A DNA stretch of 64,000 nt, from the NCBI RefSeq assembly GCF_000975035.1, contig NZ_BBRA01000001.1, forward strand, positions 124,001-188,000, read 5' to 3'. Both the position numbers and the translations under genes were made by a program. The notes under the pieces are model-generated. The model did not search any database. It saw nothing but the letters and a program-made list of their open reading frames with translations, and was not told the origin of the DNA. Within the stretch, counting starts at the first letter, position 1, and every line of letters begins with the position of its first letter. This stretch comes from Demequina flava. Its GTDB lineage: Bacteria; Actinomycetota; Actinomycetes; Actinomycetales; Demequinaceae. Shown piece by piece: positions 18,020 through 25,616 of this stretch.

Positions 18020-18358
18020 TTACCTTCCCGCGCGCGATGCCACGGTCAGCAGCACCGCACAATCGGTCGCTGCGGTGAGCCCATGACGCACCGGCGGAAT
18101 GACCAAGAAGTCACCGGCCGACAGCGCCAATTCGGAATCACCAGAGGTGAATGTCACTTCTCCCCTGAGCACCTGCAGCGTCGCTTCTCCTGGACTGTCG
18201 TGATCATGGAGTGCGTTGCCACCCGCTATCGCGATAACCGTCTGACGCAAGTCTCGGTCGCGCCCTCCCATTAAGGTGACCGCATGGCGCCCGCTGGGCG
18301 CTTCGTAGGCCAGGGCCAATTGCTCGTCGACAAGGCCGTCCAGGTCAACAATGCTCAT
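18020..18358 (-). CDS. Small cupin-domain protein
   Basis: A single-domain cupin of 112 residues. The first cupin motif is [21 protein letters not shown], keeping HxH and the later Glu, and the second is [13 protein letters not shown] with its His, so metal binding is plausible. Such proteins sense or bind small molecules; the ligand is not predictable here. GAGGAAC precedes ATG 18358. It lies upstream of and parallel to the alkylsulfatase and divergent from thyA, but a shared role with the sulfatase is only a guess from position. Confidence 0.75.
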   Translation of the reverse strand: MSIVDLDGLVDEQLALAYEAPSGRHAVTLMGGRDRDLRQTVIAIAGGNALHDHDSPGEATLQVLRGEVTFTSGDSELALSAGDFLVIPPVRHGLTAATDCAVLLTVASRAGR

Positions 18359-18423
18359 GTCACGTTCCTCACTCCCCCTGCGAGCCAGTCAACCGCAACT
18401 GCACCCCGAGCGCACGGCGACCC

Positions 18424-18434
18424 CAGCATCGGCC
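18424..18434 (+). repeat. CAGCATCGGCC copy, intergenic
   Basis: Between the cupin and thyA genes, about 40 bp upstream of the thyA -10. Confidence 0.8.
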
Positions 18435-18471
18435 CTCCGGTGTGGCACCCACCCGCGAGCACAGGTCGCCC

Positions 18472-18477
18472 TAGAGT
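18472..18477 (+). promoter_or_regulatory. Candidate -10 of leaderless thyA promoter
   Basis: TAGAGT is followed by TGGACCCC (8 nt) and the thyA ATG. The arrangement is nearly identical to that before the small membrane ORF at 20564. Confidence 0.6.
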
Positions 18478-18485
18478 TGGACCCC

Positions 18486-19289
18486 ATGAGCACCATCCCC
18501 ACGCCGTACGAAGACCTGCTGCGCGACGTGCTCGCGCATGGCACGCGCAAGGAGGACCGCACCGGCACCGGCACGCTGTCCGTGTTCGGTCGCCAAATGC
18601 GGTTCGACCTGCGCGAGTCTTTCCCGCTGATCACAACCAAGCGGGTGCACATGAAGTCGATCACGGGCGAGTTGCTGTGGTTCCTGCGCGGCGACACGAA
18701 TGTGCGGTGGCTCCAGGAGCGCGGCATCTCGATTTGGGACGAGTGGGCCGATGACAACGGGGATCTTGGTCCGGTCTATGGCGCGCAGTGGCGTTCGTGG
18801 CCCACCCCCGGCGGGGACTCCATTGACCAGATCGCGAACGTGATCGAGTCCATTCGCACTAAGCCCGATTCCCGCCGTCACATCGTCACTGCGTGGAACC
18901 CGGCCGAGGTGGACAACATGGCGCTCCCCCCGTGCCACGCGATGTTCCAGTTCTACGTCGCGGGCGGCGAACTGTCGTGCCAGCTCTACCAGCGCAGCGC
19001 TGACCTCTTCCTCGGCGTGCCGTTCAACATCGCCTCCTATGCGCTGCTGACCCACATGATCGCGGCGCAGACGGGGCTGAAGGTCGGCGAGTTCGTGTGG
19101 ACCGGCGGCGACTGCCACATCTACTCGAACCACCTCGAGCAGACCGAATTGCAGCTGAGCCGCGAGCCGTATCCGTACCCCACGTTGCGCCTCGCCCAGC
19201 GGGACTCCCTCATGGACTACGACCTGGATGATGTCGTCATCGAGGACTACCAACACCACCCGGGCATCAAGGCCCCGATCGCGGTCTGA
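18486..19289 (+). CDS. thyA: Thymidylate synthase ThyA
   Basis: It methylates dUMP to dTMP using methylenetetrahydrofolate, producing dihydrofolate. At 267 residues it has family length, with the nucleophile C150 in [11 protein letters not shown] and the phosphate-binding [17 protein letters not shown]. The frame is open upstream to 18351, but conservation starts at ATG 18486 ([12 protein letters not shown]), so I used that start. folA follows 3 nt after the stop and recycles its dihydrofolate product, forming a clear functional pair. Transcription is likely leaderless from TAGAGT at 18472-18477. Confidence 0.98.
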   Translation: MSTIPTPYEDLLRDVLAHGTRKEDRTGTGTLSVFGRQMRFDLRESFPLITTKRVHMKSITGELLWFLRGDTNVRWLQERGISIWDEWADDNGDLGPVYGAQWRSWPTPGGDSIDQIANVIESIRTKPDSRRHIVTAWNPAEVDNMALPPCHAMFQFYVAGGELSCQLYQRSADLFLGVPFNIASYALLTHMIAAQTGLKVGEFVWTGGDCHIYSNHLEQTELQLSREPYPYPTLRLAQRDSLMDYDLDDVVIEDYQHHPGIKAPIAV

Positions 19290-19292
19290 GAC

Positions 19293-19802
19293 ATGGCACT
19301 CAAGGCAATCTGGGCACAGGCTCGCGACGCGGACGGCCGGCCCGTCATTGGGCTCGACGGCGACATGCCGTGGCACTTGCCCGAGGACCTGAGGCACTTC
19401 AAGAACTCGACCATGGGGTGCCCGGTGATCATGGGACGCCGGACGTGGGAGGCGCTGCCTGAGCGATTCCGGCCGATGCCGGGGCGCCTCAACATCGTCG
19501 TCACCTCCCGCGACAGCGTGGAGGGGGCCGATGCCGTGGTCGCCTCACTCGAACAGGCACGCGATATCGCGACGGACAGGGCGCCGGGGCGCGATGCGTG
19601 GGTCATGGGTGGCGGGCAGTTGTATGCGGCCGCGATGGACGTCGTCGATGCACTCGTGGTCACCGAGATTGATCTCGAAACGCGCGGCGACACGTACGCG
19701 CCCGAGGTTAACGAAACCGACTGGGAAGCCACCGAAGACTCCGGATGGCGTGACTCCGCAACGGGGCCGCGCCACCGCTTCCTCACCTACACCCGACGCT
19801 GA
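19293..19802 (+). CDS. folA: Dihydrofolate reductase
   Basis: It reduces dihydrofolate to tetrahydrofolate with NADPH. The 169 residues contain the substrate loop GDMPWHLPEDLRHF, in which the conserved acid is E31 or D32, and the NADPH-binding segments VIMGRRTWEALP and WVMGGGQLYA. It lies 3 nt after thyA and is presumably cotranscribed, since ThyA is the main source of dihydrofolate. Confidence 0.97.
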   Translation: MALKAIWAQARDADGRPVIGLDGDMPWHLPEDLRHFKNSTMGCPVIMGRRTWEALPERFRPMPGRLNIVVTSRDSVEGADAVVASLEQARDIATDRAPGRDAWVMGGGQLYAAAMDVVDALVVTEIDLETRGDTYAPEVNETDWEATEDSGWRDSATGPRHRFLTYTRR

Positions 19803-19812
19803 GAGCCGGCGC

Positions 19813-20454
19813 ATGAGGTTCACCGTGCCACACCGCGTGGAGACCGAACGGCTCGTCCTGCGGCGCTACACCCACGCCGATGCGGAGGCGCTCGGCGAGG
19901 TCACAACCCGCAACGTCGATCACTTGCGTCGCTACATGGAGTGGATCCAGTTCGAGCCGCAGAGCATCGAGCAAAGGCGCGCCCTCATCGATACGTTGAA
20001 TTCCCAGGCGGACGCGGGTGAGGACTACACGCTTGGGATGTTCCTGCACTCAGGGGAATTCATCGGCGGCACCGGGTATCACGTGCGGGCCCATCCTGAC
20101 CGGCTCGAACTCGGCTACTGGATCGATCGAGCACAAGAAGGGCGTGGTCTTGTCACGGAGGCCGCGGTGGCTCTCACGCTTGTGGCGTTGAATCTCGCGG
20201 GCGCGGACATCGTCGATGTGGCTCACGCGCCGTCAAACGAGCGGTCTGCGTCTATCCCCCGCCGGCTGGGATTTGTGCGCCAGGAGGCTGTCGCGCACGG
20301 ATGCTTCGATGACGGTCAGATGCACGATGGCGTGATGTGGTGGGCGACGCGAGATCACCTCACGCAGGAACCGTTTGCCGCCGCACCGCGCCCGCGCGCC
20401 TGGGGCGCCGACGGTACCGAGTTTGCCTGGCCCGCTGAGCGGGCAGACGCTTAG
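19813..20454 (+). CDS. GNAT acetyltransferase (RimJ/RimL type)
   Basis: A 213-residue N-acetyltransferase. The N-terminus ETERLVLRRYTHADAEALGE and the central LGYWIDRAQEGRGLVTEA (acetyl-CoA-binding motif A region) are typical of the RimJ/RimL group that acetylates protein N-termini or small molecules. The segment APSNERSASIPRRLGFV is the expected motif B. It begins at ATG 19813, 10 nt after folA, and is probably the third gene of that operon. The last 25 residues are an unconserved tail. The substrate is unknown. Confidence 0.85.
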   Translation: MRFTVPHRVETERLVLRRYTHADAEALGEVTTRNVDHLRRYMEWIQFEPQSIEQRRALIDTLNSQADAGEDYTLGMFLHSGEFIGGTGYHVRAHPDRLELGYWIDRAQEGRGLVTEAAVALTLVALNLAGADIVDVAHAPSNERSASIPRRLGFVRQEAVAHGCFDDGQMHDGVMWWATRDHLTQEPFAAAPRPRAWGADGTEFAWPAERADA

Positions 20455-20564
20455 CCGAAGATCGTGGCGAGAACGATGCCACCGGTGACCGACAGGGTCA
20501 GCGCGATGATGGTGATCAGGGCCACGATGCGCACACGGCGCTGCTTCTTGTCCTCGGTGCTCAT
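20451..20564 (-). CDS. 37-residue single-pass membrane microprotein
   Basis: The minus strand encodes MSTEDKKQRRVRIVALITII followed by ALTLSVTGGIVLATIFG and a TAA stop. This is a short, strongly charged head and one hydrophobic helix of about 25 residues. It has a TAGAGT hexamer 8 nt before its ATG, matching the thyA promoter arrangement, and its stop overlaps the end of the convergent acetyltransferase gene by 3 nt. I do not recognise a family. The promoter, membrane topology and start argue that it is a real small protein rather than chance. Confidence 0.65.
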   Translation of the reverse strand: MSTEDKKQRRVRIVALITIIALTLSVTGGIVLATIFG

Positions 20565-20572
20565 GGGACGCA

Positions 20573-20578
20573 ACTCTA
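20573..20578 (-). promoter_or_regulatory. Candidate -10 for the 37-residue microprotein
   Basis: TAGAGT on the minus strand, then TGCGTCCC (8 nt) and ATG. It closely parallels the thyA element TAGAGT-TGGACCCC-ATG. Confidence 0.55.
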
Positions 20579-20608
20579 CCGGGCGACAGGACACAGGTCA
20601 TCACCTGC

Positions 20609-20614
20609 CACAAT
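20609..20614 (+). promoter_or_regulatory. Candidate -10 of leaderless azlC promoter
   Basis: CACAAT ends 7 nt before ATG 20622. The same hexamer and spacing occur before ribF. Confidence 0.45.
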
Positions 20615-20621
20615 GACCGGC

Positions 20622-21317
20622 ATGTCTGTGTCCCGACTCGATGCCACGCGCCAACAGGCGCTGTCGGTGTCACTGGCCACAGGGGCCTACGCGATTAGCT
20701 TTGGGGCGCTGTCGGTTGCGGCCGGTCTGGACATTTGGCAGACCATGGCGCTGAGTTTGCTGGTCTTCTCCGGGGGCTCTCAGTTCGCCTTCGTGGGGGT
20801 ACTGGGTGCCGGAGGCACGGCTGCCGCGGCGGTCGCCACGAGCACATTCTTGGGTCTTCGCAATGGCTTCTACGGAGTGGGGCTTGCGCCTGTTCTCCGG
20901 CCGATGCGTGGGTTGCGTCGCGTGTGGGCATCCCAGGTGACGATTGACGAGTCCACCGCGGTCGCTTTGGCGCAGCCGCCCGAGGACGTCGAGGCTCGCC
21001 GAGCTGGATTCTGGTGGACCGGTGTTGGCGTCTTTGTGGCGTGGAACGCCGTCACCGTGGTCGGTGCGTTGCTCGGTTCGCGGATCGGCGACCCGGCTCA
21101 GTGGGGGTTGGATGCGGCAGCTGCCGCCGCGTTCCTTGGCCTGCTGTGGCCGCGACTAGCGAGCCGCCCTGCGCAGGCGGTGGCCGCAGCATCGGCCGTC
21201 GTCGCCCTGCTGCTCACTCCCGTGCTGCCGTCCGGTCTTCCGATACTGGCCGCAGCGCTCGTTGCGGTCATCGCGGGCTGGCCGGCGCCCGAGGATGTCG
21301 AGGCGGTGCCGGAATGA
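20622..21317 (+). CDS. azlC: AzlC-family branched-chain amino acid exporter subunit
   Basis: The large subunit of the two-component AzlCD exporter for branched-chain amino acids and analogues. The 231 residues include the family opening YAISFGALSVAAGL and the motif FSGGSQFAFVGVL, with about six to seven hydrophobic segments. The ATG at 20613 in the same frame is also possible; I favour 20622 because CACAAT is 7 nt upstream. Its stop overlaps azlD as ATGA. Confidence 0.92.
   Translation: MSVSRLDATRQQALSVSLATGAYAISFGALSVAAGLDIWQTMALSLLVFSGGSQFAFVGVLGAGGTAAAAVATSTFLGLRNGFYGVGLAPVLRPMRGLRRVWASQVTIDESTAVALAQPPEDVEARRAGFWWTGVGVFVAWNAVTVVGALLGSRIGDPAQWGLDAAAAAAFLGLLWPRLASRPAQAVAAASAVVALLLTPVLPSGLPILAAALVAVIAGWPAPEDVEAVPE
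21187..21197 (+). repeat. CAGCATCGGCC copy in azlC
   Basis: Codon phase GCA-TCG-GCC (Ala-Ser-Ala). Confidence 0.8.
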
Positions 21318-21637
21318 GCGAGTACATGCTGATGTGGGTCGCGATCGTCGTCGCGGGCGTCCTGGCGTGGGCGACGAAGTACGCGGGGCACGTCGTTCCA
21401 GAGACCTGGCTCGAGAACCCGCGTGTGCACCGTATCGCCGCCTACGTGACGGTCGCGCTACTCGCGGCGCTGTTCGCGGTGCAGGCCTTCACGGCAGGCT
21501 CCGACGTGGTGCTGGATGCCCGCGTGGCCGCGGTGGCAGTTGCGGCCGTGTTGCTGTGGCGCAAGGCCCCATTCATTGTCGTGGTGTTCGTCGCCGCGGG
21601 GGTGGCCGCAGGCTTGCGGCTCCTTGGCTGGGGTTAA
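21314..21637 (+). CDS. azlD: AzlD-family branched-chain amino acid exporter subunit
   Basis: The small membrane partner of AzlC, 107 residues with four hydrophobic segments. The family pattern ATKYAGHVVPETWLENPRVHRI is broken only by normal substitutions. It starts at ATG 21314 with an ATGA overlap on azlC, so the subunits are translated together. No regulator of the Lrp type lies beside the pair. Confidence 0.92.
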   Translation: MSEYMLMWVAIVVAGVLAWATKYAGHVVPETWLENPRVHRIAAYVTVALLAALFAVQAFTAGSDVVLDARVAAVAVAAVLLWRKAPFIVVVFVAAGVAAGLRLLGWG

Positions 21638-21642
21638 GCGGC

Positions 21643-22401
21643 CTACGTCAGCTCATTGAGCACGAAGGCGACCAAGAATCCTGCCGCGGCGAGCAGGCCC
21701 GTGGCCCAGTGATCCTCGTGGAAGGCCTCGGGAATCATGGCGTTGCACACCATCGCCAACAGCGCACCGGCAGCCAGCGAGACAATCACCGCGAGTACCT
21801 CCGCCGGAGCATCGGCCAGTAATGCGGCGCCCGCGACAGCAGCCAGCGTGGCGATCACGGTGATTGCCGCCCACAGCCCAAACACCTGACCGGCAGGGCG
21901 ACCGGACTTCTTCAGCGGGACTGTTCCAGCGAGCCCTTCGGGGATGTTGCTCAAGCCGATAGCCGCAACGATCGCCACTGGGAAGCCGCTGGCGGCGCTG
22001 AGTCCGATCACGATTGCTTCAGGAATGCCGTCCAGGAGCGCGCCCACAGCAATCGCCCCGCCGTTGCCACGGGTGGCCCCACCTCGCCTCGCAGTGATGT
22101 TGCGCGAGTCGGTGCGCGCTCGCTCGGCTGCCCGCGCCGCGCGCGCCGCGACCAAGCGATCGCCGCCCACGTACAGGAGCGCACCCGCAGCGAAGCCGAC
22201 AACGACGGGCCACACTCCCCCGCCGTCGGCCGCCTCAGCGACGAGTTCAAGCGCGAGGGTCGCGACCATCACTCCCGCACCAAAAGCCATGACACCCGCG
22301 ACGACGCGGCGGGGCACGTCCCAGAACCAGCCGATGGCCGCGCCGATGAGCAGCGTGCCAATTCCCATGGCGCTCGCGAGCGCAGCAACTCCGACGTCCA
22401 T
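21643..22401 (-). CDS. ZIP-family metal transporter
   Basis: A 252-residue membrane protein with about eight hydrophobic helices and a charged, Arg-rich loop near residues 85-110. The ZIP metal-binding helices are recognisable: LLDGIPEAIVIG and IGLSNIPEGLAG, each with the Pro-Glu pair. It probably moves zinc or a similar divalent metal. A TATGGT hexamer 6 nt before ATG 22401 suggests leaderless transcription. The acetyltransferase at 22446 is divergent, and azlD converges with it 5 nt away. Confidence 0.88.
   Translation of the reverse strand: MDVGVAALASAMGIGTLLIGAAIGWFWDVPRRVVAGVMAFGAGVMVATLALELVAEAADGGGVWPVVVGFAAGALLYVGGDRLVAARAARAAERARTDSRNITARRGGATRGNGGAIAVGALLDGIPEAIVIGLSAASGFPVAIVAAIGLSNIPEGLAGTVPLKKSGRPAGQVFGLWAAITVIATLAAVAGAALLADAPAEVLAVIVSLAAGALLAMVCNAMIPEAFHEDHWATGLLAAAGFLVAFVLNELT
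21808..21817 (+). repeat. AGCATCGGCC copy in the ZIP gene
   Basis: Preceded by G. Read on the coding strand as GCC-GAT-GCT (Ala-Asp-Ala). Confidence 0.75.
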
Positions 22402-22407
22402 CAGGCC

Positions 22408-22413
22408 ACCATA
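22408..22413 (-). promoter_or_regulatory. Candidate -10 of leaderless ZIP transporter promoter
   Basis: TATGGT on the minus strand followed by GGCCTG (6 nt) and ATG. It is paired divergently with TACGCT at 22433-22438. Confidence 0.5.
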
Positions 22414-22432
22414 GCCATGGCCATGAGCCGCG

Positions 22433-22438
22433 TACGCT
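22433..22438 (+). promoter_or_regulatory. Candidate -10 of leaderless acetyltransferase promoter
   Basis: TACGCT ends 7 nt before ATG 22446; the spacer TGTGGGC has no ribosome-binding sequence. Confidence 0.55.
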
Positions 22439-22445
22439 TGTGGGC

Positions 22446-22937
22446 ATGCCCACCGCTGATGTGTCCGCCCGCCCCGCCGTCCCCGGAGACGAGGAGGCCA
22501 TCACTGACATCCAGTTGGCCGCGTGGCGACTCACCCTTGGCGAAGACGCCGTCGACGAACTCCCCCGCGACCAGATCTTGGCGCAGTGGGCATCTGCGAT
22601 CGAGTCGCCTCCGTCCCGAAAGCACCGCATGTTTATCGCCACGGACGGCCCCAATGTTGTGGGCTTTGCGGCGTTGGCGATGACCGAGATCATTGCCCTC
22701 GAGGTCGCCCCCGAGTACCGGCGCCTTGGCCACGGATCGCGCCTGTTGGCCGCCTGCGTCGACACCGTCCGGATTCACGGCGGCGGCGAGATCAAGGCGT
22801 GGGCGCTTGAACAGGACGAGGTGCGCACCGCGTTCCTGCGCTCTGCCGGACTGGGCGAGGGCGGCATGCGCCGCGGCATCGACGGACCTGGCGATGAACT
22901 CAGCGAGATCCTTTGGAAGGCGACCCTCGTCGATTAG
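22446..22937 (+). CDS. GNAT acetyltransferase
   Basis: A 163-residue GNAT enzyme. EIIALEVAPEYRRLGHGSRLLAA contains the beta-4 strand and the RxxGxG-type acetyl-CoA loop (RRLGHGS). The N-terminal part VRPAxxxDEEAI-like opening is usual for the family. The acceptor substrate is unknown. It starts at ATG 22446, set by the -10 hexamer 7 nt upstream, and converges with the membrane protein gene ending at 22956. Confidence 0.85.
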   Translation: MPTADVSARPAVPGDEEAITDIQLAAWRLTLGEDAVDELPRDQILAQWASAIESPPSRKHRMFIATDGPNVVGFAALAMTEIIALEVAPEYRRLGHGSRLLAACVDTVRIHGGGEIKAWALEQDEVRTAFLRSAGLGEGGMRRGIDGPGDELSEILWKATLVD

Positions 22938-22955
22938 TCGCCCGGGGTGGGGGCT

Positions 22956-23435
22956 CTAGCGGCCCGCGCGCATCCGCCGGCGCTCGGCGCGGAACAGGTC
23001 TGCGGCGTGACGCAGTGACTTTCGGGCCATGGAACGGTCGCGGTTTTCCTCATACGCGTAGGCGACTCGGAACCAGGCTTCCCACTGCTCGGGCTGGGCG
23101 TCGACGGCGGCCTTAGCCTCCTCGTACGCGACCTCTGCAGACTCCGGGGTCAGGCGTCCGCTGACTGTGACCTCACCGTCGAAACTCGGAAGTTCCTCAC
23201 GCTCCTGCAGGTCGCGCGCCATCTTCTGGACGGTCATGCCCAGACGCCACTCAATGATGAGATACCAACCCGCAATGAGTGGCAACACCATCATCGCTAC
23301 GCCGAGTGCGCGAGCCTGCCACGCATCGGTGTTGATCAGCACCCAGGCGTAGTTCGCGACAAACGCCACGTACAGCGCCAGGATCACCGTCATCGCGACG
23401 GCGCCAAGGAACGCGGGTGAGCGCATGAGTCCCAT
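22956..23435 (-). CDS. Two-helix membrane protein with TPR-like C-terminus
   Basis: A 159-residue protein of unknown function. Two membrane helices lie at about residues 9-32 and 41-63, then a linker, then a helical region EVAYEEAKAAVDAQPEQWEA and WFRVAYAYEENRDRSMARKS that looks like a tetratricopeptide pair facing the cytoplasm. The last residues are basic (RAERRRMRAGR). Its start follows the dapB stop with no gap (TAA then ATG), so it is translated by coupling with dapB. Role in lysine synthesis is not implied. Confidence 0.75.
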   Translation of the reverse strand: MGLMRSPAFLGAVAMTVILALYVAFVANYAWVLINTDAWQARALGVAMMVLPLIAGWYLIIEWRLGMTVQKMARDLQEREELPSFDGEVTVSGRLTPESAEVAYEEAKAAVDAQPEQWEAWFRVAYAYEENRDRSMARKSLRHAADLFRAERRRMRAGR

Positions 23436-24179
23436 TTACAGGCTCATGTACTGGTCGAGGCCAACGGTCAGTCCCGTGTGGTGACCTACCTCACGCACAC
23501 CCAGCAACACGCCTGGCATAAACGACACGCGATCAAAGCTGTCGGTGCGGATCGTGAAGGCCTCTCCCTCGTTGCCAAAGAGAATCTCTTCGTGGGCGAC
23601 CATTCCGCGCAGGCGCACCGCGTGCACGTTGACGCCATCAATATTTGCACCGCGAGCTCCGCCGGGATCGTAGGTGGTGGCATCCGGGCTCGCGCCGAGT
23701 CCCGCTGCGGCGCGCGCTGCGGCAATCCCCTGAGCGGTGTGAGTCGCGGTGCCCGAGGGTGCGTCGACCTTGTTGGGGTGATGGAGCTCGACGACCTCTG
23801 CGGACTCGAAGTATGGCGCGGCCATTGCCGCGAAGCGCATGGCGAGAACCGCACCGATCGCGAAGTTGGGTGCGATCAGGACACCGAGTTCAGGACGCTC
23901 GGCAAGGTGCTCCTGCACTCGACCAAGCGACTCGCTCGTCCATCCCGTGGTGCCGACGACCGCGTGGATGCCAGCATCGATCAGCGCGTGGACGTTGGCC
24001 TCGGTCGCGTCGGGAACGGTGAAGTCAACGGCCACGGTGGCGCCCGCGCGGGCAGCGTCAGCGATGTCGTCGCCCACGTCGAGAGATGACACCACTTCCA
24101 GGTCCTCAGCGCCAGAGACGGCGTTCACGACGTGGGTTCCCATGCGCCCCGAGGCGCCCAATACTGCGACGTTGATCAT
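23436..24179 (-). CDS. dapB: 4-hydroxy-tetrahydrodipicolinate reductase
   Basis: It reduces the DapA product with NAD(P)H on the diaminopimelate pathway. The dinucleotide loop GASGRMG is at 8-14. The catalytic stretch ELHHPNKVDAPSGTA holds H133/H134 and K137. The length of 247 residues is typical of the actinobacterial form. TAGAGT lies 7 nt before ATG 24179 with no ribosome site, suggesting a leaderless message. The M16 peptidase ends 5 nt upstream in the same orientation. Confidence 0.97.
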   Translation of the reverse strand: MINVAVLGASGRMGTHVVNAVSGAEDLEVVSSLDVGDDIADAARAGATVAVDFTVPDATEANVHALIDAGIHAVVGTTGWTSESLGRVQEHLAERPELGVLIAPNFAIGAVLAMRFAAMAAPYFESAEVVELHHPNKVDAPSGTATHTAQGIAAARAAAGLGASPDATTYDPGGARGANIDGVNVHAVRLRGMVAHEEILFGNEGEAFTIRTDSFDRVSFMPGVLLGVREVGHHTGLTVGLDQYMSL

Positions 24180-24184
24180 GGCGT

Positions 24185-25516
24185 CTACTCTACGGGCGCA
24201 TCGACCTTTCCTACACGCACACTGACACGCTCACGCGAGGCGAGGTCCGATGCCAGGGCAACCACGTCATCGGCCGTCACCGCGCGTACTCGATCAAGAG
24301 ATTCTCCGATTGACCACAGCTCACCTTGGACGAGTTCGGCCTTGCCCAAACGCGACATGCGGGAGTACGAGTCCTCGAGGCGTAGCACGGTGGTTCCGGC
24401 AATTTGGCCCTGGGCACGCTCGAGCTCCTCGGCGGTGATGCCCTCTGCCAAGCGTTCCAGTTCGCTTCCTAGCAGGCGTTCGACCTCATCGGCGTTGGTC
24501 GGGTTGCACGCGGCATACATGCCCCACAGCCCCGTGTCTGCGCTCGGAGCACCGAACGAGTACACACCGTAGGTGAGCCCGCGCTTTTCCCGGATTTCCT
24601 GGAACAAGCGCGATGACATTCCGCCACCGAGAATTGCGTTAGTCACGCCGAGAACCGCGCGGCGCTCGTCGGTGGCACGGAATCCCCGCATGCCGAGGAG
24701 CACGTGCGTTTGTTCGAGATCGCGGTCGACCCGCACCTCGGGAACGACGCCGGCCTCCACGTGGGCGAGAGTGTCGCGGCGGTCCAAGGGCGCACGGTTG
24801 TCCGTCAGGTCCCAGCCGCCTCGCGCGAGCGCGTCGGCCACCTGTGCGCACACCATGTCGTGGTCGACTCCCCCGGCGGCCGCAATGATGAGTCCTTCGG
24901 GAACGTAGTGCTCGCGGTAGTGGTCTTCGACCGCGTCGCGGGTGACGGCGCGGATGATGTCCGGCGTGCCGCCGATGGGACGGCCCAGCGGGTGCCCGTC
25001 AAGGACAGCCTGCGTGAAGCGCTCGTGAGCCACGTCACCGGGGTCGTCCTCGCTCATCGCGAGCTCTTCCAAGATGACGCCGCGTTCCATCTCGAAGTCA
25101 GCGTCATCGAGCCGGGCCGAGGTCACCATGTCGCAGATCACGTCGATCGCGAGTGCCAGGTCCTGGTCGATCACCCGGGCGTAATAGCAAGTGAACTCCT
25201 TGCCCGTCATCGCGTTGGACTCGCCTCCGACGCGGTCAAACTCGACGGCGATGTCTTGCGCACTGCGTCGCTGGGTTCCCTTGAACAGCAAGTGTTCAAG
25301 GAAGTGTGTCGAGCCGGCGTGCTCTGGGGTCTCGTCGCGGCTCCCGACGCCAACCCAGGCGCCAACGGTCGCCGACCGCATCCCGGGGATGTGCTCCGTG
25401 AGGACTCGCACGCCTCCCGGGAGCACACTGCGGCGTATCACCGCACCATGATCCTGTTCAACGGCGAGATGAGAACCGATGGACTGGGCAGGGACAAGAG
25501 GAAGGGCGTGAGGCAT
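24185..25516 (-). CDS. M16-family zinc metallopeptidase
   Basis: A 443-residue pitrilysin-type peptidase related to mitochondrial processing peptidase. The inverted zinc motif HFLEH is at residues 71-75, with the downstream glutamate in EMERGVILEELAMSEDDP. The second half carries the M16C domain with GGMSSRLFQEIREKRGLTYGVYS. No signal peptide is seen, so it is probably cytoplasmic. The gene is normally found after pnp in actinobacteria, as here. I used ATG 25516 because TAGGCT lies 7 nt upstream; a start at 25561 would lie in the pnp terminator. Confidence 0.93.
   Translation of the reverse strand: MPHALPLVPAQSIGSHLAVEQDHGAVIRRSVLPGGVRVLTEHIPGMRSATVGAWVGVGSRDETPEHAGSTHFLEHLLFKGTQRRSAQDIAVEFDRVGGESNAMTGKEFTCYYARVIDQDLALAIDVICDMVTSARLDDADFEMERGVILEELAMSEDDPGDVAHERFTQAVLDGHPLGRPIGGTPDIIRAVTRDAVEDHYREHYVPEGLIIAAAGGVDHDMVCAQVADALARGGWDLTDNRAPLDRRDTLAHVEAGVVPEVRVDRDLEQTHVLLGMRGFRATDERRAVLGVTNAILGGGMSSRLFQEIREKRGLTYGVYSFGAPSADTGLWGMYAACNPTNADEVERLLGSELERLAEGITAEELERAQGQIAGTTVLRLEDSYSRMSRLGKAELVQGELWSIGESLDRVRAVTADDVVALASDLASRERVSVRVGKVDAPVE
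24187..24192 (-). promoter_or_regulatory. Candidate -10 of leaderless dapB promoter
   Basis: TAGAGT on the minus strand, spacer AGACGCC (7 nt), then ATG. The hexamer lies inside the last codons of the upstream M16 peptidase gene. Confidence 0.55.
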
Positions 25517-25523
25517 ACGGGCG

Positions 25524-25529
25524 AGCCTA
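25524..25529 (-). promoter_or_regulatory. Candidate -10 of leaderless M16 peptidase promoter
   Basis: TAGGCT on the minus strand, spacer CGCCCGT (7 nt), then ATG 25516. The same hexamer and spacing occur before proS. Confidence 0.55.
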
Positions 25530-25558
25530 ACTGCTTGGCGGGTGTGCGGCAGAAACGC

Positions 25559-25596
25559 CACGAGGGCGGCCCCGGCGAACCGGGACCGCCCTCGTG
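25559..25596 (-). terminator. Stem-loop terminator after pnp
   Basis: CACGAGGGCGG pairs perfectly with CCGCCCTCGTG (11 bp), with a partly paired CCGG core. On the minus strand GCGTTTCTG follows, only a weak U-tract. It ends 21 nt beyond the pnp stop and separates pnp from the peptidase promoter. Confidence 0.7.
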
Positions 25597-25616
25597 AGCG
25601 TCAGATCAGACGACGA

